Assembly (NCBI RefSeq): GCF_037013735.1
Contig: NZ_CP135136.1
Span: 434,001-498,000 of the forward strand
Source of the DNA: Candidatus Legionella polyplacis
GTDB taxonomy: Bacteria; Pseudomonadota; Gammaproteobacteria; Legionellales; Legionellaceae
DNA: 64,000 nucleotides
Direction of reading: 5' to 3'
In this document: positions 8,937 to 18,128 of the stretch, piece after piece
Layout of the letters: each line of letters starts with the position of its first letter
Numbering within the stretch: the first letter of the stretch is position 1
Program-made: the position numbers and the translations under genes
The notes under the pieces: generated by a model
Databases searched by the model: none
Seen by the model: the letters and a program-made list of their open reading frames with translations, nothing else
What the model was told of the DNA's origin: nothing

Positions 8937-9191
8937 TTATTTTATATGTGGCATTGTTATATTTAGTTCTATAGTAGAACTGTGATTATTGATTTTCTTT
9001 AAATGAATATTTATTTGATCTTTATTTATATGAATATATTTTGTTATTACACTTATAATTTCTTTTTCTAATTCTAATAATTTATTTTTTGTATCTTCAT
9101 TAGAATTTTCGTGAGAAATAATAATTTTTAATCGTTCTTTTGCAGTTTTTGAAGAAAATTTTTCTTTTTTGAAGAAATTTAATAGATTCAT
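8937..9191 (-). CDS. minE: cell division topological specificity factor MinE
   Basis: An 84-residue partner of MinD that stimulates its ATPase and drives pole-to-pole oscillation. The N-terminal membrane-targeting and anti-MinCD part (MNLLNFFKK) is followed by SSKTAKERLKIIISHEN, the family's TAKERL signature, then the dimerisation domain. It lies one base downstream of minD on the same strand. Length and motifs are normal. MinC, the actual division inhibitor, is not found in this cluster. Confidence 0.92.
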   Translation of the reverse strand: MNLLNFFKKEKFSSKTAKERLKIIISHENSNEDTKNKLLELEKEIISVITKYIHINKDQINIHLKKINNHSSTIELNITMPHIK

Positions 9192-9192
9192 T

Positions 9193-10014
9193 TTAATATA
9201 TTCCTATTTTTCCAAATAGACGATATAGTATTCCTCTTTTTTTATTTTTGATAAATTTAAATGGTTTGTTTTTTCCAAAAAATCTATCTACTGTATCTTG
9301 ATAAGCGATACTTGCATTACTTTTTTTATTTAAAATAATTGGAATTCCTGTGTTAGAAGATTGTAGAATACTTTTAGATTCTGGTATTATTCCTATAATT
9401 GGTATACCTAATATTTCTTTTATATCGGAAATCGATAGCATTTCCCCTTTTGTTACGCGTTTTTGATCGTATCTTGTTATTAGTAAGTATTCCTGTATAG
9501 GATTTTTATTTTCAATTGCTCTTTTAGTTTTACTTGATAATAATCCTAATATTCTATCAGCATCTCGTATAGAAGAAATTTCTGGATTAATAACTACAAT
9601 TGCGTAATCAGAAAAGTACATTGCCATTAAAGCTCCTGTTTCTATTCCTGCTGGAGAATCACATATTATATAGTCAAATTCGTTAGAAAGGTCACTTAGT
9701 ACTTTTTCTACTCCGTTAAATGTTAACGATTCTTTATCTTTTGTTTGTGAGGTTGGCAATATGAATAAATTTGCTATTCTTTTATCTTTTATAATAGCTT
9801 GATTAAGTGTGACTTCGCCATTAATTACGTTAATGAAATCATATATGACTCTTCTTTCACATCCCATTATGAGATCAAGATTTCTTAGTCCAATATCAAA
9901 GTCAATAACTATAGTTTTATATCCGTATAATGCTATTCCTGTAGCTATTGATGCAGATGTTGTAGTTTTACCAACTCCACCTTTTCCTGAAGTAATTACA
10001 ATTATTTTAGCCAA
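9193..10014 (-). CDS. minD: septum site-determining ATPase MinD
   Basis: A 273-residue ParA/MinD-type ATPase that binds the membrane in the ATP state and positions the division site. The deviant Walker A GKGGVGKTT lies at residues 10-18 with its signature Lys11; Walker B DSPAGIE is conserved, and the C-terminal amphipathic membrane-targeting helix reads GILYRLFGKIG. The start codon is TTG at 10014, fixed by the family start MAKIIV-TSGKGG. It is divergent from guaB with a 170-base gap in which minC would be expected. No minC relic is visible there. Confidence 0.95.
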   Translation of the reverse strand: MAKIIVITSGKGGVGKTTTSASIATGIALYGYKTIVIDFDIGLRNLDLIMGCERRVIYDFINVINGEVTLNQAIIKDKRIANLFILPTSQTKDKESLTFNGVEKVLSDLSNEFDYIICDSPAGIETGALMAMYFSDYAIVVINPEISSIRDADRILGLLSSKTKRAIENKNPIQEYLLITRYDQKRVTKGEMLSISDIKEILGIPIIGIIPESKSILQSSNTGIPIILNKKSNASIAYQDTVDRFFGKNKPFKFIKNKKRGILYRLFGKIGIY

Positions 10015-10062
10015 TTTTAGGATTCTATTGAATAGTAGTATATATTTGTAGTTTCTTAATAA

Positions 10063-10078
10063 AATATGATATCATATT
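10063..10078. promoter_or_regulatory. perfect 16-base palindrome in the minD-guaB divergent region
   Basis: AATATGATATCATATT reads identically on both strands. It sits about 50 bases upstream of minD, just inside the predicted minD transcript, and about 107 bases before guaB. It could be a dimeric repressor site or have no function; an AT-rich genome makes palindromes cheaper than usual. Confidence 0.3.
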
Positions 10079-10090
10079 CTGACTTATAAA

Positions 10091-10120
10091 AGTATAAAAT
10101 GTTTTATTTTTGATTTTCAA
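10091..10120 (-). promoter_or_regulatory. sigma-70-type promoter for minDE
   Basis: On the reverse strand TTGAAA (10120-10115), an 18-base spacer, then TATACT (10096-10091): five of six matches to each consensus hexamer. Transcription would start near 10084, giving a leader of about 70 bases ahead of the TTG start of minD. Confidence 0.45.
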
Positions 10121-10184
10121 GGAAACATTTATTAAATAGGTAAATATTGATCTTATCATAGATAAGAAGGAAAAATTCTTCATT

Positions 10185-11657
10185 ATGTTAGATTTTAATA
10201 TGCAAGCAGAAGCTTTGACTTTTGATGATGTGTTGTTAGTTCCATCATATTCAGATATTCTTCCTAAAGAGGTTATTTTAAAAACTCGATTAACAAATGA
10301 ATTATCTTTAAATTTACCATTTCTTTCTGCTGCAATGGATACGGTCACAGAATCTAGATTAGCTATAGCATTGGCGCAAGAAGGAGGTATTGGAATAATA
10401 CATAGAAATATGAGTATTTATTCTCAATCTGAAGAGGTAAAAAAAGTAAAGAAATTTGAAAGTGGGATAGTACGAAATCCTATAGTTGTTAATTCGGATA
10501 TTACAGTTAAAGAATTATTAGAAGTAATGAATAACTATAATGTTTCAGGTTTTCCTGTGGTTGAAGATGGTAAATTAGTTGGGATTGTAACTAGTAGAGA
10601 TATTCGTTTTGAAACTAATTTATCATTATTAGTTCAGAATGTTATGACTCCTAAAGAGCGTTTAGTTACTGTTAATGAAAATGATGATAGAGAAAAAATT
10701 ATTAGACTTTTACATAAAAATCGTATAGAAAAATTATTAGTGGTAAATAATTCTTTTGATTTATGTGGATTAATTACTGTTAAAGATATACAAAATGCTA
10801 AGAGAAATCCCTTTGCTTGTAAGGATAATTCTGGACAATTATGTGTAGGTGCTGCTATTGGTGTTAGTATGAAGGATACTGAAGACAGAGTTTATTCTTT
10901 GGTAGATTCTGGAGTAGATGTATTGGTTATAGACACGGCTCATGGTCATACAAAAAGAGTTATAGATATTATAAGATGGATTAAAAAAAAATTTTCTGTA
11001 CAGGTAGTTGGTGGGAATGTAGTTACTCCTGAAGCTGCTTTTACTTTAGTAAAAGCAGGTGTTGATGCGGTGAAAGTTGGAATAGGACCTGGATCTATTT
11101 GTACTACTCGTATTGTTACTGGAGTTGGAATGCCACAAATTACAGCTATATTAAGTATTTTTAAAAAGTTAAAAGGAGAAGTTCCTATAATAGCTGATGG
11201 AGGGATTAGATATTCTGGTGATATATGTAAGGCTTTGGCTGCTGGGGCAGATTCTGTAATGTTAGGTGGAATATTTGCTGGAACTGAAGAATCTGCTGGT
11301 AATACTGAATTTTATAGAGGTAGAGCCTATAAAAGTTATAGGGGTATGGGTTCTTTAGGTGTTATGTCTGGAATTACCAGATATTCCGATCGTTATTTTT
11401 TAGATAATGAAGAGAATTCAGATAGTATAGTTCCTGAAGGGATTGAGGGAAGAGTTCCTTATAAAGGTGTATTGCATTCTGTTGTTATACAGTTAATAGG
11501 TGGATTAAAATCTTGTATGGGATATTTGGGTTGTATAGACATAAAAATGTTACATGAAAAATCAAAATTTGTTAAAATTACTCATTCTGGAATGAGAGAA
11601 TCACATGTTCATGATGTTAATATAGTTAAACAAGCTCCAAATTATCAAATTGATTAA
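10185..11657 (+). CDS. guaB: inosine-5'-monophosphate dehydrogenase
   Basis: Oxidises IMP to XMP with NAD, the committed step to GMP. 490 residues, the usual length. The TIM-barrel start [19 protein letters not shown] is followed by two CBS domains inserted at about residues 90-205. The catalytic loop [15 protein letters not shown] has Cys306, and the flap region carries SYRGMGSLG. It is followed six bases later by guaA, the next enzyme of the pathway. A small hairpin, CTTATC-ata-GATAAG, lies at 10152-10166 just before the ribosome binding site. Confidence 0.97.
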   Translation: MLDFNMQAEALTFDDVLLVPSYSDILPKEVILKTRLTNELSLNLPFLSAAMDTVTESRLAIALAQEGGIGIIHRNMSIYSQSEEVKKVKKFESGIVRNPIVVNSDITVKELLEVMNNYNVSGFPVVEDGKLVGIVTSRDIRFETNLSLLVQNVMTPKERLVTVNENDDREKIIRLLHKNRIEKLLVVNNSFDLCGLITVKDIQNAKRNPFACKDNSGQLCVGAAIGVSMKDTEDRVYSLVDSGVDVLVIDTAHGHTKRVIDIIRWIKKKFSVQVVGGNVVTPEAAFTLVKAGVDAVKVGIGPGSICTTRIVTGVGMPQITAILSIFKKLKGEVPIIADGGIRYSGDICKALAAGADSVMLGGIFAGTEESAGNTEFYRGRAYKSYRGMGSLGVMSGITRYSDRYFLDNEENSDSIVPEGIEGRVPYKGVLHSVVIQLIGGLKSCMGYLGCIDIKMLHEKSKFVKITHSGMRESHVHDVNIVKQAPNYQID

Positions 11658-11662
11658 ATTTT

Positions 11663-13249
11663 ATGTTAAAAATTAAAAAAAGAAATTCTATAATAGTTTT
11701 TGATTTTGGTTCACAATATACAAGATTAATTGCTAAAAGAATTCGTGAAATGGGAGTTGTTTGCAATATTTGTTTATACAATGTAGATATTAATTTTTTA
11801 AAGAGTTTATTTCCTTGTGGAATAATTTTGTCTGGAGGTCCATATTCTGTAAATTCTATATCGCATATTAAAGTTCCTAAATATTTATTTGATTTAGAAA
11901 TACCTATATTAGGTATTTGTTATGGAATGCAAATCATGGTTGCACAATTAGGTGGAAAGATTTGTTCTGTGAATAAGTTAGAATCTGGTCATACAGAGGT
12001 TTTTTTGTCCAAAAATAGTAATAGTTTGTTAGAAAATATTTATGATAGGAAAAATAGTAAAAATATTAGGGTTTTAGATGTTTGGATGAGTCATAAAGAT
12101 CATATTGTTACTTTACCAAAAAATTTTGATATTATTTGCAGTACAAGCAATAGGGTGATTGCAGGTATAGCAAATGAAAAAAAATTTTGGTATGGATTAC
12201 AATTTCATCCTGAGGTTACACAAACTTTACAAGGAGTAAAAATTTTAGAAAGGTTTGTTATTGATATTTGTAGTGCAAATGTTTGTTTTATGAAAACAAA
12301 TATTATAGATAAGATTATTTTTGATATTAAAGGTAAAGTTAAAAATGATAAAGTACTATTAGCTTTATCTGGTGGTTTGGATTCTTTAGTAGTAGCTAAA
12401 TTACTTTTTATGGCAATAAAAAATAATTTAATTTGTATATTTATTAATACAGGATTATTAGATTATAACTTTATTCGTAGAATAATAGATGATTTTACGA
12501 AAGATACTGGGATAAATGTTATTAGAATAAATGCTGAAGATAAATTTTTAAATGCTTTAAGTGGTATTGTTTCTCCAGAAAAAAAAAGAAAGATTATAGG
12601 TTCTGTTTTTGCTAAAATATTTATTGATAATGCAAGAAAGTTTTCTGATATTAATTGGTTAGCTCAAGGTACTATTTATTCAGATGTTATTGAATCTTCA
12701 TTAATTAATGATTTTAATGATTTTTCTTTTAAAATTAAAACGCATCATAATGTTGGAGGATTACCACCTAATTTTAATTTGAATTTAATAGAACCTATTA
12801 GAGATTTATTCAAGGATGAAGTCAAAGATATAGCTTTAAAATTAGGATTATCTTGTGATATAGTTTATAATCATCCATTTCCGGGACCTGGATTTAGTAT
12901 TCGTATTGTAGGAGAAGTTAAAAGAAGATATATTAATATTTTAAAAAAATCTGATGAAATTTATATTAGAGAATTAAAAAGATATGATCTTTATCATAAA
13001 GTGGATCAAGCATTTTCTATTTTTCTTCCAATTAAGACTGTTGGAATTATTGGAGATAATAGATTATATGAGTATGTTATTTGTTTAAGAGCTATAAAGA
13101 GTATGGATTTTATGACAGCTAGAATTGTAAAATTACCTTGGGATTTTTTAGAAAATGTTTCTAACAAAATTATTAATGAAGTTGAAGAAGTATCTAGAGT
13201 AGTTTATGATATTTCTGGAAAACCTCCATCAACAATAGAATGGGAATAG
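11663..13249 (+). CDS. guaA: GMP synthase (glutamine-hydrolysing)
   Basis: Converts XMP to GMP using ATP and glutamine. 528 residues, family-normal. The N-terminal glutamine amidotransferase has the nucleophile Cys86 in GICYGMQ and the His182/Glu184 pair in FHPEV. The ATP-pyrophosphatase domain has the P-loop LSGGLDS at about residues 234-240. The C-terminal dimerisation domain ends in KPPSTIEWE. It shares ten bases with the start of tadA, so the genes are translationally coupled. With guaB and purB it indicates retained guanine nucleotide synthesis. Confidence 0.97.
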   Translation: MLKIKKRNSIIVFDFGSQYTRLIAKRIREMGVVCNICLYNVDINFLKSLFPCGIILSGGPYSVNSISHIKVPKYLFDLEIPILGICYGMQIMVAQLGGKICSVNKLESGHTEVFLSKNSNSLLENIYDRKNSKNIRVLDVWMSHKDHIVTLPKNFDIICSTSNRVIAGIANEKKFWYGLQFHPEVTQTLQGVKILERFVIDICSANVCFMKTNIIDKIIFDIKGKVKNDKVLLALSGGLDSLVVAKLLFMAIKNNLICIFINTGLLDYNFIRRIIDDFTKDTGINVIRINAEDKFLNALSGIVSPEKKRKIIGSVFAKIFIDNARKFSDINWLAQGTIYSDVIESSLINDFNDFSFKIKTHHNVGGLPPNFNLNLIEPIRDLFKDEVKDIALKLGLSCDIVYNHPFPGPGFSIRIVGEVKRRYINILKKSDEIYIRELKRYDLYHKVDQAFSIFLPIKTVGIIGDNRLYEYVICLRAIKSMDFMTARIVKLPWDFLENVSNKIINEVEEVSRVVYDISGKPPSTIEWE

Positions 13250-13713
13250 TGTATCGTAAAAATGATTTTTTTTGGATGAAGAAGGCATATAACTTTGCTT
13301 TAATTGCAAAGAATCAGGGTGAAGTTCCAGTTGGTTCTGTAATAACAACGTTAGAACAAACATTAGTTGGTTATGGTTGGAATCAGGTTTTACAAAAATG
13401 TGATCCGTGTGCTCATGCTGAAATGAATGCAATTCGTTTGGCTGCTTTAAATTTAAAAAATTATAAATTATTAGATACTATGATATATACTACTTTAGAG
13501 CCTTGTTATATGTGTGCTGGAGCAATAATTCAATCTAGAATAGGTAGGATAGTTTTTTCATTGAGAAATATTAAAAATGGTGCTTGTGGTTCAATATGTA
13601 ATTTATTTAATAGTAATTTATTGAATTATAAAGTTAAAATTGATGAAGGAATTTTAGAGTTAGAGTGTTCGAAGTTGTTAAAAGACTTTTTTGACGAATG
13701 TAGAAAATTATAA
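13240..13713 (+). CDS. tadA: tRNA-specific adenosine deaminase TadA
   Basis: Deaminates A34 to inosine in tRNA-Arg(ACG), needed to read CGN codons. 157 residues. The zinc-dependent cytidine-deaminase fold is shown by HAE (His59, catalytic Glu61) and PCYMC (Cys89, Cys92). The ATG at 13240 lies inside the last codons of guaA; the ATG is followed directly by a normal N-terminal helix, FWMKKAYNFALIAKNQGEVPVG, given here in part for identification. An AT-only hairpin with a T-run lies about 50 bases downstream. Confidence 0.93.
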   Translation: MGIVYRKNDFFWMKKAYNFALIAKNQGEVPVGSVITTLEQTLVGYGWNQVLQKCDPCAHAEMNAIRLAALNLKNYKLLDTMIYTTLEPCYMCAGAIIQSRIGRIVFSLRNIKNGACGSICNLFNSNLLNYKVKIDEGILELECSKLLKDFFDECRKL

Positions 13714-13763
13714 TTTGATATAAATCAGAGAAAATATCAACTTTTAAGTTATATATATTTAGT

Positions 13764-13794
13764 TTATTAATTTACAAATTAATAATAATTTTTT
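13764..13794 (+). terminator. AT-only intrinsic-like terminator after tadA
   Basis: TTATTAATT (13764-13772) pairs perfectly with AATTAATAA (13777-13785) across the loop TACA, followed after three bases by six T (13789-13794). It lies between convergent tadA and map. The stem has no G-C pair, so its strength is uncertain. Confidence 0.35.
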
Positions 13795-14608
13795 AAATAA
13801 CATTTATTTTCTTATTAAGAGATTTTATGATATTTTTTATCGTTTCTTTCTCTTTTTTTCGTAAAGTTAAAATTTCAAATCCATTATCAGTTACTAATAT
13901 TGTATGTTCCCATTGTGCTGATAAACTATTATCTTTTGTCACGACAGTCCATTGGTCTTGTAGTATTTTTGTATCAGGCTTTCCAGCATTAATCATTGGT
14001 TCTATAGTAAAAGTCATCCCTTTTTTTAATATTTCTTTTGTTCCTGGTATTCCATAGTGTAGGATTTGTGGTTGTTCGTGAAAATATTTTCCAATTCCAT
14101 GTCCGCAATATTCTTTTACAATGGAGTATTGGTATTTTTCAGCATGTTTTTGTATCGCATGTCCTATGTTTCCTAAGTGTATATTAGGTTTGACTTGATA
14201 AATACCAATTAATAAACATTCATATGAAGTTTGCACAATATTTTTTGCTTTTTCGGAGGCTGTACCTATTATAAACATTTTACTAGTATCAGCGTGATAT
14301 CCATTTTTAATAATAGCAATATCAATATTAATTATATCTCCATTTTTTAATGTTTTATTATTTGGTATTCCATGACATACAACATTATTTATGGATGTGC
14401 AAATAGATTTTGGAAATCCAAAGTATCCCAATGGAGCTGGAATAGCTTTTTGTGTATTTACTATGTAATCATGACATAAATTATTGATTTCGTTTGTCGT
14501 TATTCCTTCTTGTATGTATGGTTCTATCATTTCTAATACAGAAGCTGCTATTTTTCCTGCAATTCTCATTTTTTGAATTTCTTGATTATTTTTAATATTT
14601 ATTTTCAT
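13793..14608 (-). CDS. map: methionine aminopeptidase, type I
   Basis: Removes the initiator methionine from nascent proteins. 271 residues, usual for bacterial type Ia. All five metal ligands are in place: D96 (NID), D107 (HADTS), H170 (CGHG), E203 (TIEP) and E234 (QWEHT). It starts at ATG 14608 with AAAGGA about nine bases upstream. It diverges from rpsB, the conserved map/rpsB arrangement of gammaproteobacteria. Confidence 0.96.
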   Translation of the reverse strand: MKINIKNNQEIQKMRIAGKIAASVLEMIEPYIQEGITTNEINNLCHDYIVNTQKAIPAPLGYFGFPKSICTSINNVVCHGIPNNKTLKNGDIINIDIAIIKNGYHADTSKMFIIGTASEKAKNIVQTSYECLLIGIYQVKPNIHLGNIGHAIQKHAEKYQYSIVKEYCGHGIGKYFHEQPQILHYGIPGTKEILKKGMTFTIEPMINAGKPDTKILQDQWTVVTKDNSLSAQWEHTILVTDNGFEILTLRKKEKETIKNIIKSLNKKINVI

Positions 14609-14835
14609 TGATATGTTTCCTTTAGTAATAAAATATGTATTTTATATTTTATAATATTAAAATATGTATAATAGTAGAATTAATTTTAAAAACATAATTT
14701 TTTTCAAAAAATATTAAGTTTGTTGTTTGATTTTTAAAATTTAATATTATTATTTTTATGTTCTATCGTTAAGATGATAATATTATTTAATAAAATATAA
14801 GTTAAAATTTAATTTTTATTTTTATGAGGAAGAAT

Positions 14836-15573
14836 ATGCATTTAGGTATACGTGAATTGTTAGAGGCTGGAGTACATTTTGGTCATCGTACTAGATTTTG
14901 GAATCCGAAGATGTCTCCTTATATTTTTGGTTCTAAAGATAAAATTCATATAATTAATTTAGAAAAAACTTTAGTTAAGTTAAAAGAAGCTGCAAATTAT
15001 GTTAGTACTTTGGTGATGCATAAAGCAAAGATTCTTTATGTAGGTACAAAAAGGGCGGCTCAGAAAAGTATTTTTGAAAATGCAAATCGATGTAAAATGC
15101 CTTATGTAAATCATAGATGGTTAGGTGGAATGTTAACTAATTGGAAAACAGTTCGTCAATCTATATTTAGATTAAAAGAATTAAGAGAAATGAGGAGCAA
15201 AGGAATTTTGGATACAATGATTAAAAAAGAAGCTTTAATTTTATTAAGGGAGTTTAATAAATTAGATAGAAGTTTAGGCGGAATTGAAAACATGGAAAGT
15301 TTGCCAGATGCTATTTTTATAGTAGATATTGGATTTGAGCATATTGCAGTTAGAGAGGCTTGTCGTTTAAAAATACCTATAATAGGAGTAGTAGATACTA
15401 ATAATAATCCTGATTATGTTGATTATGTTATTCCTGGTAATGATGATTCTATGAAAGCTATTGATATTTATATTAGTTTTATTACTAATGCTATTATTTC
15501 TGAGCAAAATAAAAATCTTATAGAGAAGAATAAATCTAATTCTTCATTATTTTTATCAAAGTCTGAAAAATAA
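14836..15573 (+). CDS. rpsB: 30S ribosomal protein S2
   Basis: Small-subunit protein that recruits S1 and stabilises the 30S head-body junction. 245 residues from this start. Conserved ELLEAGVHFGH, WNPKM and the later HRWLGGMLTNWKT segment are clear. An upstream in-frame ATG exists at 14824, but the AGGA at 14827-14830 is properly spaced for the ATG at 14836, and the family has only a few residues before RELLEAG. It leads the rpsB-tsf-pyrH-frr cluster. Confidence 0.95.
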   Translation: MHLGIRELLEAGVHFGHRTRFWNPKMSPYIFGSKDKIHIINLEKTLVKLKEAANYVSTLVMHKAKILYVGTKRAAQKSIFENANRCKMPYVNHRWLGGMLTNWKTVRQSIFRLKELREMRSKGILDTMIKKEALILLREFNKLDRSLGGIENMESLPDAIFIVDIGFEHIAVREACRLKIPIIGVVDTNNNPDYVDYVIPGNDDSMKAIDIYISFITNAIISEQNKNLIEKNKSNSSLFLSKSEK

Positions 15574-15663
15574 TATTTAAATGTTATACTAATATTTTAT
15601 TAGATAATATCTTAATTGTAAGATTAAATGTTTTTATTTTGTTTAAAGTATGAGGAGATATTT

Positions 15664-16506
15664 ATGGATTTAAATTACGTTAATTTAGTCAAAAAATTGA
15701 GGGAATATACAGGAGTTGGTATAATGGAATGTAAAAAGATTCTTATAGAATCTGAATGGAATTTTGATAAAGCTGTAGAGAATATTTATCAATATAGCAA
15801 GGATAAATTTATTAATAAATCTATAAAAAAAACCAAGGAGGGTGTTATTTTTATTAGTAGATCAGAAGATTGTAAAAGTGCAGTGATATTAGAAGTTCGT
15901 TCCGAAACTGATTTTGTATTAAGAAATGCTCATTTTATGCATTTTGTGATGAAAGTTGCAGATACAGCATTATTTATTCCAACAGTATTTAGTATAATGG
16001 ATTTAAATAATGAAAATTTGTTAGGTGAATCAATAACGGTGGATCAAAGTAAAAAGAATCTTATTTTAAAGTTAGGAGAAAATATTGAATTAAATCGTTT
16101 GAATAAGATTGTATGTAATAGCTTTGATCATAGAATTGGATATTATTTACATGGATCTCGCATTGGTGTTTTAGTTCATTTGAACGGTGGAGATGATTTG
16201 ATAGCTAAAAATATAGCTATGCATATAGCAGCATGCAATCCTATGGTAGTTAGTAGAGATCAGTTTTCTGATAGAATGATTTCTGAAAAACGCAAATTTT
16301 TTTTAGAACAATCTAAAAAACATTATAGAAATAAATCAGATGATTTATATCATAGAATAGTTGATGGAAAACTTAATAAGTTTATTAAAGAAAATTCATT
16401 ATTAGAGCAAGTTTATATAAAAGATAGTAATTTGAAAGTTAATGATTATTTAAGAGAGAAATGTGTTACTGTATTGTCTTTTATAAGATTTGAGATTGGA
16501 AAATGA
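15664..16506 (+). CDS. tsf: elongation factor Ts
   Basis: Nucleotide exchange factor for EF-Tu. 280 residues. The N-terminal UBA-like domain has LREYTGVGIMECKKIL (family TGAGMMDCKKAL). The core has RSETDFVLRN, equivalent to the TDFVARN contact with EF-Tu, and two dimerisation repeats including the HIAACNP helix. The start at 15664 is favoured by GAGGAGA ten bases upstream; the longer frame from 15628 has no such site. A small inverted repeat (15609-15624) lies in the rpsB-tsf gap. Confidence 0.95.
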   Translation: MDLNYVNLVKKLREYTGVGIMECKKILIESEWNFDKAVENIYQYSKDKFINKSIKKTKEGVIFISRSEDCKSAVILEVRSETDFVLRNAHFMHFVMKVADTALFIPTVFSIMDLNNENLLGESITVDQSKKNLILKLGENIELNRLNKIVCNSFDHRIGYYLHGSRIGVLVHLNGGDDLIAKNIAMHIAACNPMVVSRDQFSDRMISEKRKFFLEQSKKHYRNKSDDLYHRIVDGKLNKFIKENSLLEQVYIKDSNLKVNDYLREKCVTVLSFIRFEIGK

Positions 16507-16580
16507 TGAATTATATAAATTCTAATTTTAGGTGGTTTAGTATAGATTTGTTTTTATTTTAGGAGTTTTATATTGAGTTG

Positions 16581-17315
16581 ATGGTAATAAAAGAAAATTA
16601 TGTGTTTAAATATAAAAGGGTTTTATTAAAATATAGTGGAAAAGCATTGTTAGGTAACAATAGTTTTGGTATAGATTTTAATGCTGTTAATTTTATAAGG
16701 GATTCTGTTGTTGGTTTAATTAATATGGGGATTGAAGTTGCTTTAATGATAGGTGGGGGAAATTTTTTTAGAGGATCAGAATTGAGTTGTATTGGTTTTG
16801 ATCGTGTTACGGGAGATCATATTGGTATGTTATCTACTGTATTGAATGCATTAGCTATTCATGGATCTTTTAAAAAGATTAATGTTCCTTCCTTTTTAAT
16901 GTCATCTATACCTATTATGGGTATAACTAATTTTTATGATCAAAATCAAGCAATTAATTATTTGAATAAAAAATATATTGTAATTTTTACGGCAGGACTT
17001 GGAAATCCTTTTTTTACTACAGATTCTGCTGCGTGTTTAAGAGCTATTGAAATTAATGCTGATATAATGTTAAAAGCAACAATTGTTGATGGAATTTATT
17101 CAGATGATCCTATAAAAAATTCAGAGGCTATTTTTTATAAGTTTTTAACATATAATAAAATTTTAAAAGATGAATTAAAAATTATGGATACTACTGCTGT
17201 TTATTTGTGTCAAAAATATGATATGCCTTTTCAAGTTTTTAAATTTTCGGATTTTGATGTTTTAAAAAAAATTATGTTTGGTGAGCAAATTGGGACTATT
17301 GTAAGTGGTGATTAG
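16581..17315 (+). CDS. pyrH: uridylate kinase
   Basis: Phosphorylates UMP to UDP; hexameric bacterial amino-acid-kinase fold. 244 residues. Visible: YKRVLLKYSGKALLG at the N-terminus, MIGGGNFFRG for phosphate binding, GDHIGMLSTVLNALA, and FTAGLGNPFFTTDSAACLRA. It starts at ATG 16581, or at the adjacent TTG 16578; AGGAG at 16561-16565 is rather far. It sits in the canonical order between tsf and frr and ends three bases before frr. Confidence 0.95.
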   Translation: MVIKENYVFKYKRVLLKYSGKALLGNNSFGIDFNAVNFIRDSVVGLINMGIEVALMIGGGNFFRGSELSCIGFDRVTGDHIGMLSTVLNALAIHGSFKKINVPSFLMSSIPIMGITNFYDQNQAINYLNKKYIVIFTAGLGNPFFTTDSAACLRAIEINADIMLKATIVDGIYSDDPIKNSEAIFYKFLTYNKILKDELKIMDTTAVYLCQKYDMPFQVFKFSDFDVLKKIMFGEQIGTIVSGD

Positions 17316-17318
17316 AAT

Positions 17319-17888
17319 ATGATTATTAACAATATTAAGTCTGATGTTATTTGTAAAATGGATAAAGTTTTATTTTCTATGCAAGATAATTTAAAAAAGA
17401 ATGTGATGATTCGTATTAATAGTTCTTTATTGAATAATATTATTGTTAATTATAATTGTAATAAATTTTTTTTGAGAAAGATTGCTAATATTAGTATTTT
17501 AGATTTTAGAACGTTAATTGTCAAACCTTGGGATAAAAATTTAGTTAATTTTATTAAAAAATCTATTTTAGATTCTAATTTAGGATTATCTGTAATTGTA
17601 AAAAAAGAAGATATTTATGTTTATAGTCCATTATTAACTGAAGAGAAAAGGAAAAGGATAGTAGTGTATATAAAATCGATGGGAGAGGAAGCAAGAGTTT
17701 GTATTAGGAATATTCGTCGTGATGTAAATAATCATTGTAAAATATTAAGTAAGTCAAAGAAAATTTCTAAAGATGATGAACGCTATTTAATTAGAGATGT
17801 TGTTCAAAAACTTACTGATTTGTATGTATCTAAAATTAATAAATTGGTCGAAGATAAAAAAGATGAGATTTTAACTTATAGAAAATAA
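17319..17888 (+). CDS. frr: ribosome recycling factor
   Basis: Splits post-termination ribosomes together with EF-G. 189 residues, four more than E. coli. The three-helix-bundle signature is conserved near the C-terminus (EEARVCIRNIRRDVN) along with the hinge segment LTEEKRKRIV. It is the last gene of the rpsB-tsf-pyrH-frr unit; the conserved downstream uppS/cdsA genes are absent here and a convergent tRNA follows. Confidence 0.94.
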   Translation: MIINNIKSDVICKMDKVLFSMQDNLKKNVMIRINSSLLNNIIVNYNCNKFFLRKIANISILDFRTLIVKPWDKNLVNFIKKSILDSNLGLSVIVKKEDIYVYSPLLTEEKRKRIVVYIKSMGEEARVCIRNIRRDVNNHCKILSKSKKISKDDERYLIRDVVQKLTDLYVSKINKLVEDKKDEILTYRK

Positions 17889-17940
17889 ATTCTTATTTTT
17901 TTGTATTTAGTTTTAAATTTTTGTTCAAATTATTTAATTT

Positions 17941-18013
<73 letters not shown>

Positions 18014-18128
18014 TGAAGATTAATAAATATGTGCGTACTATTTTATATAAAATAATGAAGAAAGTATATATTTTTTTAATTGATTTAAATTTTAATAAAA
18101 AGTATTGATTATATGTATATGAATAAGA

